Positions 51,807 through 61,432 of a stretch of DNA of 64,000 bases are shown here, piece after piece. A model generated the notes under the pieces. The model saw nothing but the letters and a program-made list of their open reading frames with translations. It had not been told where the DNA came from and did not search any database. The stretch's first letter is position 1. Every line of letters begins with the position of its first letter. Source of the DNA: Bog-756 sp963839925 (GTDB taxonomy: Bacteria > Actinomycetota > Acidimicrobiia > Acidimicrobiales > RAAP-2); the NCBI GenBank assembly GCA_963839925.1, contig CAWIWV010000001.1, positions 1,612,001-1,676,000 of the forward strand, in the 5' to 3' direction. Made by a program: the position numbers and the translations under genes.

Positions 51807-52472
51807 ATGCCCGACGTGGCGGCCTTCGACTTCGACGGCACCATCACCGAACGAGGGAGCGTCTTCGGATACCTGACCGCCCTCCGCGGACGGCGGCGAG
51901 TGCTGTTGGCAGCGCTGCCCCTCATCCCCCAGTTGCTCCGGGCCGCCCTTGTCGGTGGGTCCGCCGCCGATCAGACCAAAGAGCGTCTCTTCGAACGGCT
52001 GCTCGAGGGTGTCCCCCTCGCCCAGGCCGAGGAGGCCGGCGTCAACTTCATGCACCGGCACCTCGCGCGACAGCTCCGTCCCACCGTGCAACGTCGTCTC
52101 GACTGGCACCGGCAACGAGGCGACCGGATGGTCATCGTCTCGGCTTCTCCCGAGATCTACGTCCGGGTCGCTGCTCAGCGACTGGGGATCGAGGGAGTGG
52201 TGGCGACCCGGCTGGAGGTGGACGGGAGCGGGCTGCTGACCGGCCGCTACGAGGGGGCGAACTGCCGCGGTGACGAGAAGTTGCGCCGCCTCCGCCAGTG
52301 GGTGGAACGCTGGGGCGAACAGCCGGAGAACGTCTGGGCGTACGGAAACAGCCGCGGTGATCTCGCCATGATGAGATCCGCCGATATCGGCGTCAACGTG
52401 GGCCGGCTCGGTCTCTTCGGTCGACTGCGATCGTTCCCGAGTCTCTACCGGATCCAATCGCTGCCCGAATGA
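51807..52472 (+). CDS. HAD-IB family phosphatase (SerB-like)
   Basis: 221-aa HAD hydrolase. Motif I AFDFDGTITERGS with the nucleophilic Asp, motif II MVIVSASPEIYV, motif III Lys in RGDEKLRRLRQW and motif IV YGNSRGDLAMM. The helical cap (about residues 25-85) is that of subclass IB, which includes phosphoserine phosphatase and lipid-phosphate phosphatases. Substrate unknown. Its stop is 33 bases from the convergent stop of the large membrane protein gene. Confidence 0.87.
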   Translation: MPDVAAFDFDGTITERGSVFGYLTALRGRRRVLLAALPLIPQLLRAALVGGSAADQTKERLFERLLEGVPLAQAEEAGVNFMHRHLARQLRPTVQRRLDWHRQRGDRMVIVSASPEIYVRVAAQRLGIEGVVATRLEVDGSGLLTGRYEGANCRGDEKLRRLRQWVERWGEQPENVWAYGNSRGDLAMMRSADIGVNVGRLGLFGRLRSFPSLYRIQSLPE

Positions 52473-52505
52473 GCGAGAGGTGCTCGCCACCGACGGCGCG
52501 TCGCC

Positions 52506-55031
52506 TCAGAGGTACTCCTTCTTCCTCATCCAGACCAGGACGAACCATCCCCAGATCGGGGGCAGGTACGCGGTGAACAACCGCTGGACGAACACTGCGG
52601 CCACGGCATCCGTCTCGCTGATTCCCGCAGCGGTCAACCCGATGATCATCCCCGCCTCGACCACACCCATCCCTCCGGGAACCGGGGAGACGCCACCGAG
52701 CATCGATCCGAGGGTGAGCACGATGATCAGGGTTGCGAGGCCGAGGTGCTGGCCGAAGGCATGGAGCGAAGCGCCCAACGCCATTGCCACCACCAGCTGG
52801 GCGACGACGTTGCCCCCGAAGATCTCGACCAGGTTCCGCGGGTGCTCGGCGAGCAACCGCAGGTGCTCCCACACTTCGGAAGCCTTGGGCCGCAACTTGG
52901 CCGTCGCCAACCGTCGCCAGCGCGGCACGGCGAGCACCAGACCGAGGGCCACCCCGACGACCACCACGGCGACCACGATCAGCCAGACCAGCTTCTGGTT
53001 GCCGCCTCCACTGTCAGTCGGTTCGCTGAAATTGAAGTTCGAGAGCGCGATCGGTATCGAGATGAGGAAGAGCGCTCCCTTGACGATCCAACTCGCAGTG
53101 CTCACCAGGACGCCGGAGCTCACCGCGACGGTGGGGTTGTACCCCTCCTGTTGGAAGAACCGGACCCGTGTGGCCAGCACTGCCATCGAGCCACCGGCCA
53201 GCGCGACGAACGTGTCGGAGATCTCGAGTGCCAGGGTCCGGCCGTAGGGAAGCGGACTGGTCACCGAACCGACCGTGGTGATGGCGATGGCGGGGTAGGC
53301 AGCTTGAGCGAGGACGAAGACCAACGCCACCCATGCCCAGTCGGCTCCTTGGATGGTCGACCATGACTTGGTCACGTTGATCAGTACGCCGATGAGAGCC
53401 CACCCACCGATCAGCGTGCCGAGGACCAACACCAGGGTGACCCAGCTGATCCGCCGAGGTTCGACGAGCTTCGGAACCTCGACGCCGGCGGCCGCTGCAC
53501 CTCGTTCCCGGAGCGCGTTCAGGGAGCTCTTCTTTCCTCGCAGAGAACGGGAGGTGGTAGCGAGCGCTGCACGTTGGAGGAACGGCAACGAAGCCACCAG
53601 CGCGGTGGGTGTCACCAAGCGATGCGCGGACTCGATCGCTCGATCCGGTCCGGCCACCTCGGCCACCGCAGCCAAGGCCGCGGCGGTGTCGCGGTCCAAC
53701 TGATCGGCCGTTGCACCCGTCGAGGCGTATCGGAAGTCCACGAACCCTGCGTGACCGGTGTCGTCGACCACGATCGTGTTGGTGGAGAGGGATCCATGGG
53801 CGATCCCAGCATCTCGAAGTGCCATCAGCTGACGGAAGACGTCGTCGACCGCGGCATCCGAGATCTCCGGCCCGAGGGGCGGTGCCGCCTCGTCCGGTTT
53901 GGGCGGATCTGACGCAGCCTCATCTGACCCGGCCGGATCTGAGCCTGCCTCGTCCGGTGGGGCGACATACGGGGAATATGCCGACAACCGGGTACCATCC
54001 GGCGGCTCGGTGACCAACAGCGCGTCGCGGGCTGGGCCGGCGGGACCGGCTGCGAGGACCGCGGGGACTCGGGCGCCTGCGCGTTCCGCCATGAGGTTGA
54101 GGTAGGCCTCGTGCTCGACCTGTTGACGCCGAGTGAGGCTCAACGTCGGTCCGGAGTCGCGATAGAAGAGGAACCGAACCGTCTTTGCGAGGAGCTGGGC
54201 CTCGGAGTCGTCGCGCCCGTACACCGATACTTCGGCCGCCTTCCCGTCGATGACCCCGGAGAACCGACCGACGCCCCACTCCTGGTCCGCGTGGGGTGCC
54301 ACACGGTCGACCCGTATCCCGAGACCCTCGAGCAAGACCGCCAGCTCGTCAGCAGACGGAAGCCCCAGTGGCGAGCCCACGATGAGATGGACGATCGCGA
54401 CCGACCCCCAACCGATGGCGAGGCTGGCGAGGACGGAAACCGGGAGGCCCGAGCCATTCGCCACGGCGGCCAGGGCGAGCAGACCGATGCCCACCGCGAT
54501 GCTGCGTTGGAGCCAGCGGCTGAAGTAAGGCAACGCGGCGAACGCCATCCCGACGGTCACCGCGACCTGGATCACCGGAAAGTTGAAATCGAAGTTCTGC
54601 AGGGAAGTGTCGGGGGGACGCCCGCCCGTCGAACCCCAGAGAGCCACGAACACCAGACACCAAGCCAACGAGAGGGCAGCCGCCATCCCGACGTCGCGCA
54701 CCGCGGACCATCGCCGAGATGCAAGTGCGAGCGTGGCGGTCAAGGCGATGATTCCGATCGAACCCGCCCACCAGATCGCGGTGATCAACCACCGGACCCC
54801 GGTTGGTGGCGAGGACATCGTGGTTGCGATGACATGTTCGGGATGCGAATCGGCGTGATTCGCCAACCGACAGACGAGGACCGCGACAGTCGCGAAGCCG
54901 ACCCGAAAGACATCGCTGCCCCGGCGCCGGGTCTGCCCGTCACCGATCGGAGCGAACACGGCGGATCGCCACGGTCGGTGGGCCCTCGTCGGTGGTTTGC
55001 TCATCCCGGGGAGCACGCTAGGACATCGCAC
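52506..55031 (-). CDS. Membrane protein joining kinase-like and LPG-synthase-type (UPF0104) domains
   Basis: 841-aa polytopic protein. Helices at about residues 75-235 are followed by a soluble region (245-500) resembling an atypical kinase, with HGSLSTNTIVVDDTGHAGFVDFRYA as a catalytic-loop/DFG-like pair. The C-terminal seven or more helices (550-841) match the lysylphosphatidylglycerol-synthase membrane domain (EISDTFVALAGGSMAVL, LGGVSPVPGGMGVVEAGMI). A low-complexity Asp/Pro/Ser/Glu insert (53890-53970) lies inside the kinase-like part. No lysyltransferase domain is present, so a lipid flippase or regulated lipid carrier role is possible. The start may be ATG 55031 or 55004. Confidence 0.8.
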   Translation of the reverse strand: MRCPSVLPGMSKPPTRAHRPWRSAVFAPIGDGQTRRRGSDVFRVGFATVAVLVCRLANHADSHPEHVIATTMSSPPTGVRWLITAIWWAGSIGIIALTATLALASRRWSAVRDVGMAAALSLAWCLVFVALWGSTGGRPPDTSLQNFDFNFPVIQVAVTVGMAFAALPYFSRWLQRSIAVGIGLLALAAVANGSGLPVSVLASLAIGWGSVAIVHLIVGSPLGLPSADELAVLLEGLGIRVDRVAPHADQEWGVGRFSGVIDGKAAEVSVYGRDDSEAQLLAKTVRFLFYRDSGPTLSLTRRQQVEHEAYLNLMAERAGARVPAVLAAGPAGPARDALLVTEPPDGTRLSAYSPYVAPPDEAGSDPAGSDEAASDPPKPDEAAPPLGPEISDAAVDDVFRQLMALRDAGIAHGSLSTNTIVVDDTGHAGFVDFRYASTGATADQLDRDTAAALAAVAEVAGPDRAIESAHRLVTPTALVASLPFLQRAALATTSRSLRGKKSSLNALRERGAAAAGVEVPKLVEPRRISWVTLVLVLGTLIGGWALIGVLINVTKSWSTIQGADWAWVALVFVLAQAAYPAIAITTVGSVTSPLPYGRTLALEISDTFVALAGGSMAVLATRVRFFQQEGYNPTVAVSSGVLVSTASWIVKGALFLISIPIALSNFNFSEPTDSGGGNQKLVWLIVVAVVVVGVALGLVLAVPRWRRLATAKLRPKASEVWEHLRLLAEHPRNLVEIFGGNVVAQLVVAMALGASLHAFGQHLGLATLIIVLTLGSMLGGVSPVPGGMGVVEAGMIIGLTAAGISETDAVAAVFVQRLFTAYLPPIWGWFVLVWMRKKEYL

Positions 55032-55102
55032 TTGCCGCTCTCGGGATCCGGCGCCTCAGGATCGGCCTCCGGATCCAAGGAGCAGCAGACGATTCGAAGC
55101 GT

Positions 55103-55830
55103 CTACGACGCCTCTGAGCCGTAGAACTTGGCATCTCCGAAACAGAAGACCCCACCGTCGGAGGCGACCAACCAGTACCCCTTGCCGTCGGGGGTTGCGG
55201 CTGCCGCCACGATCGGCTTGTTCAGCACGATGCCCCCGGTCGATCCGTAGAAGCCGGCGTCACCGAAGGAGAAGATGCCGCCGTCGGAGGCGACCAACCA
55301 GTACCCCTTGCCGTCGGGGGTCGGCGCCATGCCGACCACAGGACGGTTGAGCACCATGGCGCCCGTGGATCCGTAGAAGGTGGCGTCACCGAAGGAGAAG
55401 ATGCCGCCGTCGGAGGCGACCAACCAGTACCCCTTGCCGTCGGGGGTCGGCGCCATGCCGACCACGGGACGGTTGAGCACCATGGCGCCCGTGGATCCGT
55501 AGAAGGTGGCGTCACCGAAGGAGAAGATGCCGCCGTCGGAGGCGACCAACCAGTACCCCCTGCCGTCCCTCGTACGCCGCGATGCCCACCACCGGACGGT
55601 TGAGCACCATGCCACCGGTCGATCCGTAGTAGGTGGCGTCACCGAAGGAGAAGATGCCGCCGTCGGAGGCGACCAACCAGTACCCCTTGCCGCCGGGCGT
55701 CGTGGCTGCGCCGACCACCGGCTTGTTGAGGCTCCCTCCCATCGAGCCAAAGGACTCGGCGTCGCCGAAGACGGCCACGCCACCACCTGCATTCGCCAGC
55801 AGGTAGCCCGCACCAGTTCGAGAAGGCGCC
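55103..55830 (-). repeat. 126-bp tandem repeats coding 42-aa units
   Basis: Six units of the form GYWLVASDGGIFSFGDATFYG (first and last degenerate). The CCAGTACCC anchor (plus strand) recurs at 55172, 55298, 55424, 55550 and 55677, spacings 126, 126, 126 and 127. The units at 55298-55549 are almost identical in DNA, showing a recent duplication. The 127-base interval carries the frameshift. The pattern suggests a beta-propeller-like surface domain. Confidence 0.9.
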
Positions 55831-57176
55831 AGCGCGACCACCGGCTGGCGGGTCGGCGTGCCTCCGCTCTTCGAGGAGCTCCCACTACTCGACGGGTTGG
55901 TGGTGAACCAGTCGGACTGGAGCCCGAGCTCGCCGGCAAACTGGTCTCCCGACAGTGAGACGCTCTGTCGGGAGCCGACAAGAGTCATCGCGGTGACCCG
56001 CCCGCCCCAGTCGCCTTCGCCGTTCCTGGCGGTGACATCGATCGACTCCAGGGTGCCGAGGGCCGGCCAATCGGCTTCGATCGTCGACACTCGAATGGAC
56101 GCCGTCCAGGTGTGGCTCGGATTGCACGCACCCGGTACGCAGACACTGTCGCCGGTGTCGGGTACTGCGGGAAAAGCCCCTGGGTTCGTAAAGCCGCCCG
56201 TCGATGCGGAGTACTGGGTGGCGGCGATCGCTCCGTTCGGGAACTTCATGACCTCCCTGGCCGTATCCGAGACGGCGAGGTCGGCGAGCGAGCTTTCGTT
56301 CCGGATACCGACGTAGGTCTGGCACTCGAGATCGCAGGTATCGGCGTACCCACCCCACGATCCGAGCCCCGCCATCACATAGGAGCGGGCAGCGACGGCC
56401 TGGGCTTCGAGCTCTTGGAATCCCCAGGCTTGGCCCTGGGGACCCGATCCGCCGAGCGTGCCCCATCCGGTCGGCGACTCGTTCGGGACGACTCCCGACA
56501 CGTACTCCTCGAGCGGCACGATGTTGACGGTGCGTGCCGCGCCGGCCGAGTTGTAGAGGGCCTCGATCGACCCCCGTACGGTCAGATTTCCGCCCCCCTG
56601 GCAGAGTTGGAGCGCTTTTGTGCCGGCGGACGGGTCGCCGACGGCAGGGTCGTGGTCCGGATCGACGGTGGGGTTGGACAGGTTCGACCTGTTGGCCTTC
56701 GCCGGCCACGGCCCCGCGCAGCTCGGTCCCACCCGGACGGTCCAACGTCCGCCGGCGGCCGGCGTGATCTCCATCGCATCGCCGCCTGGAACCTCGAGCG
56801 ATGCTCCTGACAGGTTGAACGCCGAACCCGACGTCACGATCACCGAGTTGTTGTCGTTCTCGGTGATCGCAACTCGCACCTTGGTTGCATCTTGTTGTGC
56901 AGAGAGCCCGCTCAGCGAGCTGCCGTCGTAGTAGTGGGCGACGATCGGCCGATACCCGGTGTGGTCGAGGGCATAGCCGAGTGCCCCCCACTGGCCCATG
57001 CCGTGTCCGTGGCCGTCGCCATGACCCTCGAGGGCCGCCACTCCGTTCGGGTAGGCCGAGGCCCCAGCCGGCGCATCGCCGATCCCCACGGCGGTGATCG
57101 CAGATCCGACCAGTGCGACCAACGCCAGCGACGATGCCAGCAGCGGTCCACGGTTCCAGCCCCTTCCTACCCACAC
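55103..57176 (-). pseudogene. SpoIID-domain secreted protein with GYWLVASDGG repeats, broken by a +1 frameshift
   Basis: Signal peptide (ASSLALVALVGSAITAVG) from about GTG 57176, then a SpoIID/LytB-type domain: GHGHGMGQWGALGYAL, AHYYDGSSL, EEYVSGVVPNESP, ELEAQAVAARSYV and QYSASTGGF. SpoIID proteins act on peptidoglycan. After a Ser-rich linker come repeats of 42 residues. Near 55567-55569 one extra C (plus strand) shifts the frame, and the first frame ends at 55512. The repeat frame continues from there to a stop at 55103. Removing one base restores a protein of about 690 aa. It could be a sequencing error, a real lesion or phase variation. Confidence 0.8.
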
Positions 57177-57253
57177 AACGACAGATATCGGCTGTTTGCG
57201 CCCGCAACTGAACAACCAGTGAGGTATGCACCGTTCCGAGACCCTTCACTCGG

Positions 57254-57259
57254 TACCCT
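57254..57259 (+). promoter_or_regulatory. -10 box of a leaderless promoter for the GT-C gene
   Basis: TACCCT (TANNNT type) ends exactly 7 bases before the ATG at 57267, the geometry of leaderless actinobacterial transcripts. No ribosome site is present between them. Confidence 0.5.
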
Positions 57260-57266
57260 GAGCCAC

Positions 57267-59075
57267 ATGACCTCTGTGATCGACGTCGCCCCGGACACCC
57301 GGGTGCTCCCTGACGTCGAGGCGCCTTCCGAGGTCGCACCTCCCCTGACCAGGATCGAGCGGCGCCGAGCGTCGCGACGCTCGTGGGACGCCCTCGTTCC
57401 CTGGATCGTCGGCCTGGCGACCCTGGGCCTGCGCCTCGCGACCGCTGCGACCGGGCCGACCGACTGGGACTCGGCGCAGTACGCGGCAGCCGTCAACCGC
57501 TTCGACGTCACCCATGGGCGACCCCAGCCGCCGGGCTACTGGCTCTACGTCGTCGCCGGTCGGGTCGTCCATGACGTCTCCGGGCTGGGAGTCGTTCGCA
57601 GTCTCGTGCTGGTGTCCGCGCTGGCATCGGCGGTGGCCGCCGGACTCACCGTGGTCGCGGGGCGGGACCTCGGAGGAAGGTGGGTCGGGTTGGCGGCCGG
57701 CGTCGTGGTTGCGACCAGCCCGTTCGCCTGGTTCAGCGGATCGATCATCGCGACCTATTCGTTCGACATGATCGGCTGTTCGCTGCTCATCATCCTGGCG
57801 TGGCGGGCTCGTCCGAACAGCTGGCACGGAGTTGCAGCGCTTGTCGCGCTCGGGATACTGGCCGGATTCCGTCAGTCGATCGTTCAATCCTTCGGGGTAC
57901 TGGCCCTGGTCGCAGTGGTCGCGTCGACCCGACGGATCGGACGACTCGTGCTCACCGTCGCCGCGGGTGCCGCATCGGTGGCCGTCTGGCTCATCCCGAT
58001 GTCGATCAGCCAGCCCGGCGGGCTCAGCGCCTGGATCCAGGCCACCCGGACCGAGACGACCGGCGCGGCCCGGGCCACCTCAGTGTTCGACCATGCAGCG
58101 GCTTCCGGCACGAACCTCGGGACCTTCGCCGCAACCACACTGGTGGCCCTCGCCCCCCTCGCCCTTGCCGCCCTTCTGGCCGGAGCCGCCCTCGCGCTCC
58201 GTTCGGTTTGGGTGAGATCGGGCACCTCGCCTACGGCTCGGGACCTGCCCGCCGACCGTCGAAGCGGAAGCCGGTGGAGACGACCCTGGTACCAGTCACG
58301 AACGGCCATCCTCGCTGCGGCCCTCGTACCCGCCATGGCGTTGGTCGCACTCGTGCAGTTCGCAAAGGGTGGATACCTTCTGGCCTACCTGCCGGCAGCA
58401 GTCATCGCCCTCCTGCTGCCCCTCGGCGCCCTCAATCGCCAGCCCTCGGATGGCGGCCGAACGTCGCCGGGGTGGCTGGTGGTCACCACCCTGCTGGTGA
58501 TCGGGATGGCGGCGCTCGGAGCCGAGCGATTCCTCACCGGAGCCGGCGTGCTTCCGGCAACGTACGTCAACGCGAAGGGTGGCCTCTGGCTCGAACAGCC
58601 CCGTTACCAGGCGCCCTACGCCGATACGCGACAGGCCATCAGAAGTGCAGACACCATCGATGCTGCGCTTCGGGGCCTCGCCCCCTCGGTGGATGCCAAG
58701 CGGGATGTCGTGCTCTTCGACGCACTCGACGGAGGGCTCGACATCTATCGCAATGCGGGCTGGTCCCTTCCCGACGATCGGATCGCGGTTCTCCAACCCG
58801 GGAGCCTCATGTACAACGAGTTGGGCGGCGCCCTCTACTACACCGGGGCGAAAACGGTGGCGCTGGGACCAGGAGGTTCCGCTCTGTTGGTCGCTTCGCC
58901 GTCGTTGCCCGGTCTCTCCTCTCTGATCGCCCAGGGCAGCGCGCTGCCGGTGAACATGCCGCGGCCGATCCCGGGCTTCAAGGTCTGGCGTCTCATCCCC
59001 GGCACGGATCTGCTCGGCGTCCAGATGGTCGCGACATCCGGACCGCGGCCCCTGGGCACAGGGATCTCCCCCTGA
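57267..59075 (+). CDS. GT-C fold membrane glycosyltransferase-like protein
   Basis: 602-aa protein with about 11 membrane helices and a soluble C-terminal part (about residues 440-602). The first external loop carries the acidic motif TDWDSAQYAAAVNRFDVTHGRPQPPGYWLYV, in the place of the catalytic Asp loop of GT39/GT-C enzymes that use polyprenyl-phosphate sugars. No closer family recognised. It is divergent from the SpoIID gene and convergent with the glycosyltransferase cluster, so a role in surface glycan or protein glycosylation is likely but not shown. The open frame extends upstream to 56892 without homology. Confidence 0.75.
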   Translation: MTSVIDVAPDTRVLPDVEAPSEVAPPLTRIERRRASRRSWDALVPWIVGLATLGLRLATAATGPTDWDSAQYAAAVNRFDVTHGRPQPPGYWLYVVAGRVVHDVSGLGVVRSLVLVSALASAVAAGLTVVAGRDLGGRWVGLAAGVVVATSPFAWFSGSIIATYSFDMIGCSLLIILAWRARPNSWHGVAALVALGILAGFRQSIVQSFGVLALVAVVASTRRIGRLVLTVAAGAASVAVWLIPMSISQPGGLSAWIQATRTETTGAARATSVFDHAAASGTNLGTFAATTLVALAPLALAALLAGAALALRSVWVRSGTSPTARDLPADRRSGSRWRRPWYQSRTAILAAALVPAMALVALVQFAKGGYLLAYLPAAVIALLLPLGALNRQPSDGGRTSPGWLVVTTLLVIGMAALGAERFLTGAGVLPATYVNAKGGLWLEQPRYQAPYADTRQAIRSADTIDAALRGLAPSVDAKRDVVLFDALDGGLDIYRNAGWSLPDDRIAVLQPGSLMYNELGGALYYTGAKTVALGPGGSALLVASPSLPGLSSLIAQGSALPVNMPRPIPGFKVWRLIPGTDLLGVQMVATSGPRPLGTGISP

Positions 59076-59095
59076 TCGATCGCTCGCCCTGATCG

Positions 59096-59114
59096 GTCGG
59101 CGACGCACGCCGAC
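59096..59114. terminator. Bidirectional hairpin between convergent genes
   Basis: GTCGGCG-ACGCA-CGCCGAC: 7-base stem, 5-base loop, in the 60-base gap between the stops of the GT-C gene and the GT4 gene. On the plus strand GTTTC follows, a weak U-tract. Confidence 0.45.
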
Positions 59115-59135
59115 GTTTCATGAAGCCGCCGCCCA

Positions 59136-60305
59136 CTACGTGGCCGCCACGACTCCCTCGACGAACGACGCATAGCGATCGATGATCCTCGGCCATCGGA
59201 ACCAGCGGTCTACATACGCATGCCCGAAGGACCCGAGCCGAAGCCGGAGCGGTTCGTTGTTGATGAGTAGATCCAGCACGCCTTCGAACTCGGCGTAACC
59301 GGAGAAGCTGAGCCCACCACCGGATCTGGCGCAGTGCTCGACGGTTGCTTCGCACGCTTTGTTGACGACCACCGGTGTCTCCGCGCTCCATGCCTCGGCG
59401 ACGACCAGCGAGAAGGCCTCCCAGAGTGAGGGCGAGACGAGGGCCAGCGCGCCGTCCAGCAGCGCCCATTTTTCGGGCTCGGACACCGGACCGACCACGT
59501 CGATGTCCGGATGGTCCGGCGGCGCTTCGACGACGGGCCCGGCGAAGACCAGCCGGAGGGGCCCGGGTCGGCGGCGCTTGTACGCCGCAAACAGATCAGC
59601 CAGTAGCAAGGACCCCTTGTGGCGATCCACCCGACCGAGGCAGACCAGATACGGGACGTCGGGCCGCGCCAGCACACCCGAGGACGCCGGTCCCGGCTCA
59701 TCGACCCCGAGCCCGAGGAGCAGTTGGCGATGGGTCGCGATCGGGAACCGGGTCTGCACGAGCTCTCGTTCGGCGACCGTCTGGAAGACCAGACCGTCCG
59801 CCGCGTCGAACACCCGCGCAAAGACCGGAAGGCGGAGTGCGGGTTCGTCGTGAGCAGCAGGATGGAGGATCGTCGGGGTGGCGGTCCGGTCGATGAGCCG
59901 CACGGTCGGGTAGTACAGGTACGGGTAGAAGATCAGCGCGTCACTCGACGAATCGAGCGCCGCCTCGACCAGCTTGGGAACGACCGGTCCTTGCCGCTCG
60001 ACCCACTCCTCGGCGTCGGCGAGCGATGCGTGCGCCGGGTCGGCGAGCAACGAAGCAGAGAGCGGATGGAACGACGGGTCGCGGCCTGCCGACGACGGGA
60101 AGCGGACGACCCGCACGCCGTTCACCTCTTCTTCCCCCGGAGGCAGCACGTCGGCCCAGGTGACGAAGTCTTCGGCGCACGAGGTCAGGACGTCGACCTC
60201 CCAGCCCTTGCACGACACCAGGCGCTCGGCGAACGCTCGAGCAGCAGACTCTGCACCGCCGATGATCGAGGGCCCATACCGCGGGACCACGAACGAGACC
60301 CTCAC
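59136..60305 (-). CDS. GT4 family glycosyltransferase
   Basis: Cytoplasmic GT-B glycosyltransferase (389 aa). N-terminal VSFVVPRYGPSIIGGAESAARAFAERL is the acceptor-side loop. VCLGRVDRHKGSLLLADLF and the EX7E motif in PSLWEAFSLVVAEAW mark the nucleotide-sugar domain. Sugar donor and acceptor unknown. It lies 34 bases after a second GT4 gene and downstream of the ABC exporter, which suggests assembly of the exported polysaccharide. Confidence 0.88.
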   Translation of the reverse strand: MRVSFVVPRYGPSIIGGAESAARAFAERLVSCKGWEVDVLTSCAEDFVTWADVLPPGEEEVNGVRVVRFPSSAGRDPSFHPLSASLLADPAHASLADAEEWVERQGPVVPKLVEAALDSSSDALIFYPYLYYPTVRLIDRTATPTILHPAAHDEPALRLPVFARVFDAADGLVFQTVAERELVQTRFPIATHRQLLLGLGVDEPGPASSGVLARPDVPYLVCLGRVDRHKGSLLLADLFAAYKRRRPGPLRLVFAGPVVEAPPDHPDIDVVGPVSEPEKWALLDGALALVSPSLWEAFSLVVAEAWSAETPVVVNKACEATVEHCARSGGGLSFSGYAEFEGVLDLLINNEPLRLRLGSFGHAYVDRWFRWPRIIDRYASFVEGVVAAT

Positions 60306-60339
60306 CGGACAGCCCCCGGTACTGCGCCGTCGCAGACGG

Positions 60340-61425
60340 TCACGCGGCGCAGGCCGCCTCGAGCGCGGAAGCGAAGGCCTCCTTCACCCGGGGCAACGCG
60401 AACGAGGTCACCCGCTCGGCAGCCGCGGCGGCAAGGACCGCACGCAGCTGCTCGTCCTGGACCACCCGGTCGATGGCCGCGGCCACCCGGACGGGCTCCT
60501 TGTCGGGCAGGACCAGGCCTGCTCCGTCCACCGTCTCAGGCACCGCTGTGTTGGTGTAGGCGACGATCGGTAGTCGGTGGTGCATCGCCTCGAGCAGCGG
60601 AACGCAGAATCCCTCGTGATTGGAGAGGCAGACGAATGCATCGGCTGCGTTGTAGTACGCGATCAACTCCTCGTGGGTCACCGATCCGGCGATCTCGACT
60701 GCGTCGGCGAGATCCAGTTCCTGCGCGAACTTCCGGATCGCCTGCTCGTACTCCTCGCTGATCGCACCACCGACCAGGTACAGACGAGCGTGGTCGTCGT
60801 AGAGGCGACGGTAGGCGGCCAGGGCTTTGATCAGATCGTGCTGACCTTTGTGGGGAGAGACCTTCCCCACGAAGAGGAGGTCTGCTCCCCCGCGCTCCTT
60901 GCGAGCGTCGAGCACCCGGGTGAGCTCCGGATCGGGCGCGCCCGAAAAGTCGTCGAGATCGATGAGCAGCGGCACCGTCCTCGTCGAGCGGTACCCGGCC
61001 ACGCGCAGTTCCTGCTCGTTGAAGACCGAGTCGGCGATGGCGAACTCGGTGACCGGAGCCAGGTCGCGCAGTTGGGCCCGCCCCCATCGCACCTCCTCGC
61101 CGACGGCCGGCACCCAGGCCTCGAGCAGATCCGCCGGCGTGATGTTGTGGTAGTTCACGAACTTTCGCTCGGGCCGCTCACGGAAGATGTCCGCAACGCC
61201 ACTGCCGATGGACAGCTGGTAGAGCAGGACCCGATTGTTGGCGGAGCGGTCGCCGAGCCTGCTGATCGGGAATCCATGGTCGAGACGATCCGCGGTTGCG
61301 GTGCCGTAGTAGATGTCCGACTGGTGGCCCCGGGAGCGCAGCAGGTCCCGCAGTTGCACGACGTGCCCGCCGATCGCATCCCGACTCGCCAGGGTAGGGA
61401 TGACCTGATCGATGCGGAGGCTCAC
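60340..61425 (-). CDS. GT4 family glycosyltransferase
   Basis: 361-aa GT-B glycosyltransferase. N-terminal IDQVIPTLASRDAIGGHVVQLRDLL, the short VNYHNITPADLL motif, DLLFVGKVSPHKGQHDLI and the EX7E motif in CLSNHEGFCVPLLEAMHH. It resembles mannosyl- or rhamnosyltransferases of O-antigen clusters. GTG at 61425 is preferred because family sequence begins there; it is 7 bases after the ATPase stop, so it is co-transcribed. Confidence 0.88.
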   Translation of the reverse strand: MSLRIDQVIPTLASRDAIGGHVVQLRDLLRSRGHQSDIYYGTATADRLDHGFPISRLGDRSANNRVLLYQLSIGSGVADIFRERPERKFVNYHNITPADLLEAWVPAVGEEVRWGRAQLRDLAPVTEFAIADSVFNEQELRVAGYRSTRTVPLLIDLDDFSGAPDPELTRVLDARKERGGADLLFVGKVSPHKGQHDLIKALAAYRRLYDDHARLYLVGGAISEEYEQAIRKFAQELDLADAVEIAGSVTHEELIAYYNAADAFVCLSNHEGFCVPLLEAMHHRLPIVAYTNTAVPETVDGAGLVLPDKEPVRVAAAIDRVVQDEQLRAVLAAAAAERVTSFALPRVKEAFASALEAACAA

Positions 61426-61432
61426 CAGGTGC

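Noticed and set aside
50820..52490. 556-codon minus-strand frame
   Set aside because: It lies antisense to the enoyl-CoA hydratase and HAD phosphatase genes, which have clear motifs; its sequence is His/Arg/Gly/Pro-rich without domains.
55103..55830. CRISPR-like array
   Set aside because: The repeats are 126 bp, contiguous and in a coding frame, with no spacers and no cas genes nearby.
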